Below are positions 63,201 to 64,000 of a DNA stretch of 64,000 bases, one piece after another (the first letter of the stretch is position 1; each line of letters starts with the position of its first letter). Origin of the DNA: an uncultured Saprospiraceae bacterium. Its GTDB lineage: Bacteria; Bacteroidota; Bacteroidia; Chitinophagales; Saprospiraceae. The notes beneath the pieces were generated by a model. That model saw nothing but the letters and a program-made list of their open reading frames with translations. It was not told the DNA's origin and did not search any database. A program made the position numbers and the translations under genes. The DNA lies in NCBI GenBank assembly GCA_937139495.1, contig CAKZQC010000014.1, forward strand, positions 62,001-126,000, written 5' to 3'.

Positions 63201-63369
63201 AAAAATAGGAAATTTTCCTTCGTGGATTAAAAATCCAAAACCTTACCTTGGTGATAAAAAACTAGCAGGTGTAGTGGAACTTCCTGTTACAAGGGTGCGT
63301 ATTGTTTTTAAAGTGAAAGATGGGAATACTGATATAAAAGTAGTTTCTAGTTATGTGAATAGTTTTTAA
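60205..63369 (+). CDS. Large polymorphic-toxin-like protein
   Basis: A 1054-residue protein with no signal peptide. Residues 1-70 are Lys-rich (KEGKGKGKKERLKKQIEKK). About 80-145 is a small SH3-like domain (VVIPAGTEVLLTNNTDGYKFLAEVEGKICYLNLP). About 150-560 is helical, with no recognised family. Residues 573-610 are a hydrophobic Gly/Ala stretch (WLAVTSVGLSIIAACSSGG, GAAGVGTYDLAREV) like the pre-toxin membrane regions of Rhs and other polymorphic toxins. A helical stretch follows, and residues about 860-1054 form a separate C-terminal domain with His909 and His914 in LTHAAKNHDSG and closing strands VRIVFKVKDGNTDIKVVSSY, the layout of a small nuclease-type toxin. A gene in immunity position follows 12 bp later. 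Toxicity is inferred, not shown. Confidence 0.75.
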   Translation: MKTFAKGEVIKRPEKDSRIGKAYFAGMEGNKYVIQLLIKEGKGKGKKERLKKQIEKKLLKNCIVRFEEVEDTGEDQDETTNITAVATPMTIGDVKVTNFEYTGKDSMGNDVVIPAGTEVLLTNNTDGYKFLAEVEGKICYLNLPAEAEVEKTMGSLPVITVIEKDDNSLVRLEQLKKEDWDSIFHDVSSEKIVGILKSFTKEEQAAFLENGGLQYFVAYELSNEDCVKAIKGWDIPILEKLRLFDAAELGQKVDYDIFRQLIVGGDWTGFNLSDDLHLINFGPSDEGFAQFMLDAGIVLNEDDFLVHNGVEVISAQDLGNLKRSSPGLALTGHDLRTALSNITPPIYDDVANKQRVPEVTTEDLELLMKLEEGRATPTDRAAILSWFQKNALIELHAILDVSEMQLKDVLHKYSGGLFNQFKADFLALMEERYGDRYTFRIAITNPNVLAGANRNAQIQAKRVLKDEVQRALGKKHPVIYAFQGNYAKLVSAFDKSDDDKIRTALEDRVITLLANIDYVRETLRSYPEYVWSLNNIISNTFGNLGIQRNSETGIIVINHQKEYKEDKEFYDKWLAVTSVGLSIIAACSSGGVSFLATVGAAGVGTYDLAREVSNYVLEDAVANTALTQAQALTNEKPELLWVALSALGALGDVVAAAKLMKTIKIGPIESLTDAERYAGTVAQKIAIQRGIPIDDVADSPYQKLLKMVEAKAVAHFDEVAVGRLTRRQQLDRDFQKTRTAFMKSLTINSGGPIMSVKAFTYYAVVAAKKGMTSLSEVFEEMGLKVDDVLQNNNIEIPKELNIKVFQDIFDDALAVVAKEQALLKASIDAVSDLRKIPLDEVLDNQAAITKAWDDYAKNAPPIELKIDNKTVELKFDEENGNLLTFKKGKWEKPSSTEKEKIYESLGLTHAAKNHDSGIDIREVAERTTKKGANAQNSIFKNDEIFVRTVEFLREKCLGSNKTIDIDKLVKNGTVTVAEDGKYIFEVPIPKDKGVLFFNTKIGNFPSWIKNPKPYLGDKKLAGVVELPVTRVRIVFKVKDGNTDIKVVSSYVNSF

Positions 63370-63381
63370 TGTAAATTTATC

Positions 63382-64000
63382 ATGGAAGAATTTAAAATAG
63401 AATATAAAATAAACGATTATACACCTGCTATTACTACGGGTTTTAATGTAGATTTTGAGAATGTAGCTATTTATAGTGTTACTGGAGGTTTCAAATACTT
63501 GATGGTAAAAGACTACGTATTCAATATTCATATTGGGAACTATTGTTGTAAAATAAACCAGTTATACATTGATTTTACGGAGAGAGATTTGGATGATGTA
63601 TTGGATAGCCTTTTAATTTCAAAGCACCACCACGTTCTGAAAGAAGGCGTATATGATGGAAAGCTAACTAATGTAGTGAAGGGAGATCAAATGGTTGCTT
63701 ATATGTTCAATGATGGACAAGCACTAATAACTTATCCTAACCTTGTGTTTTTGTACCGCAATAATCAAGATGAAGTAAAGGTTTACCTAAAGTATATCTA
63801 TCAGGGTGAGTTGGTAAATATAAAGCCACCCTGGGAAATAGTAGAAGGACCATTTCAACCAATAGCACCCATTATATGCAGTAAAAAACAAATCGTAAGA
63901 GAGTTGTATCAACTGTATACCAAGATGGTACAGGATATACGAAAAATGTACCCTGAGTTCTTCACGCCAGAAGGCGATGCTTATGAGAATTATCAAAAGT
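63382..64000 (+). CDS. Partial gene in immunity position (C-terminus beyond window)
   Basis: An open frame of 206 codons from the ATG at 63382 to the window end: MEEFKIEYKINDYTPAITTG, a beta-rich region (YLMVKDYVFNIHIGNYCCKINQLYIDF), QMVAYMFNDGQALITYPNLVFLY, then a helical part (CSKKQIVRELYQLYTKMVQDIRKMYPEFF). No signal peptide and no recognised family. It starts 12 bp after the toxin-like gene, the usual place of an immunity gene, but the missing end could change the reading. Confidence 0.7.
   Translation, partial: MEEFKIEYKINDYTPAITTGFNVDFENVAIYSVTGGFKYLMVKDYVFNIHIGNYCCKINQLYIDFTERDLDDVLDSLLISKHHHVLKEGVYDGKLTNVVKGDQMVAYMFNDGQALITYPNLVFLYRNNQDEVKVYLKYIYQGELVNIKPPWEIVEGPFQPIAPIICSKKQIVRELYQLYTKMVQDIRKMYPEFFTPEGDAYENYQK

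Overview
The window looks like chromosomal DNA of a Bacteroidota bacterium, probably from the Saprospiria side of the phylum (the class is an inference). The signs are AT-rich DNA with A-rich, non-Shine-Dalgarno leaders; promoter-like TAnnTTTG boxes; many lipoproteins with Bacteroidota-type lipoboxes; an FG-GAP/VCBS protein ending in a type IX secretion sorting domain (YPNP motif); a very large alpha-2-macroglobulin; and several families restricted to the phylum. No rRNA, tRNA, CRISPR array, integrase, transposase or phage structural gene was recognised. Most genes are intact. The first and last are cut by the window edges.

Layout. 1-640 is a partial, signal-less beta-rich protein. 1092-16889 is almost entirely minus strand: a conserved Bacteroidota protein, a CCG-domain iron-sulfur protein, HemL, a sugar nucleotidyltransferase, a voltage-gated-type K+ channel, a membrane-anchored coiled-coil protein, a triple OmpA-like protein, a penicillin acylase, a beta-lactamase-fold lipoprotein, DapA, a small conserved protein, AccA and an unknown protein. 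ffh (17100-18440) stands alone on the plus strand. 18467-22448 carries an aminotransferase IV, a small secreted protein, a methyltransferase and a one-polypeptide fusion of acetate kinase with a PduL-type phosphotransacylase.

22760-25539 is a plus-strand module: a signal-less double peptidoglycan hydrolase and a lipoprotein that could be its immunity protein. It is followed by a 123-bp palindromic element, the T9SS FG-GAP protein, gamma-glutamyltranspeptidase, the 2064-residue alpha-2-macroglobulin and small lipoproteins. 37802-42894 holds a CapA-like lipoprotein, two Nudix hydrolases, a TPR protein, small unknowns and a QueC-like PP-loop protein. 43197-45583 is a tight three-gene operon: an unknown soluble protein, a protein with a papain-like Cys-His-Asp signature, and a small multi-pass membrane protein. 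I read it as a candidate effector-immunity unit. 45685-59849 returns to housekeeping and cell-surface genes (LepA, carbonic anhydrase, Cmk, a glycosyltransferase, a LOG-family protein, an aspartoacylase-like protein, a GH73 glucosaminidase, a YbjN-like protein, YgiQ, TrhO). 59986-64000 is a polymorphic-toxin-like locus: a 69-residue gene, a 1054-residue protein with a hydrophobic Gly/Ala centre and a distinct C-terminal domain, then a gene cut by the window end that sits where an immunity gene would be.

The main theme is three unrelated candidate toxin or effector loci dropped between housekeeping genes, with no secretion apparatus in view. Several families of small palindromic or inverted-repeat elements lie between genes, some next to these loci: a 165-bp element with perfect 14-bp terminal repeats and an inverted, degenerate second copy; a 166-bp and a 123-bp palindromic element; short TTAGAGC-type palindromes; CTAGAAGCTAGATG repeats on both sides of mutT; and an 11-copy CTTCCGA heptamer array. 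Many gene ends carry strong hairpins with T-runs, often serving convergent genes on both strands.
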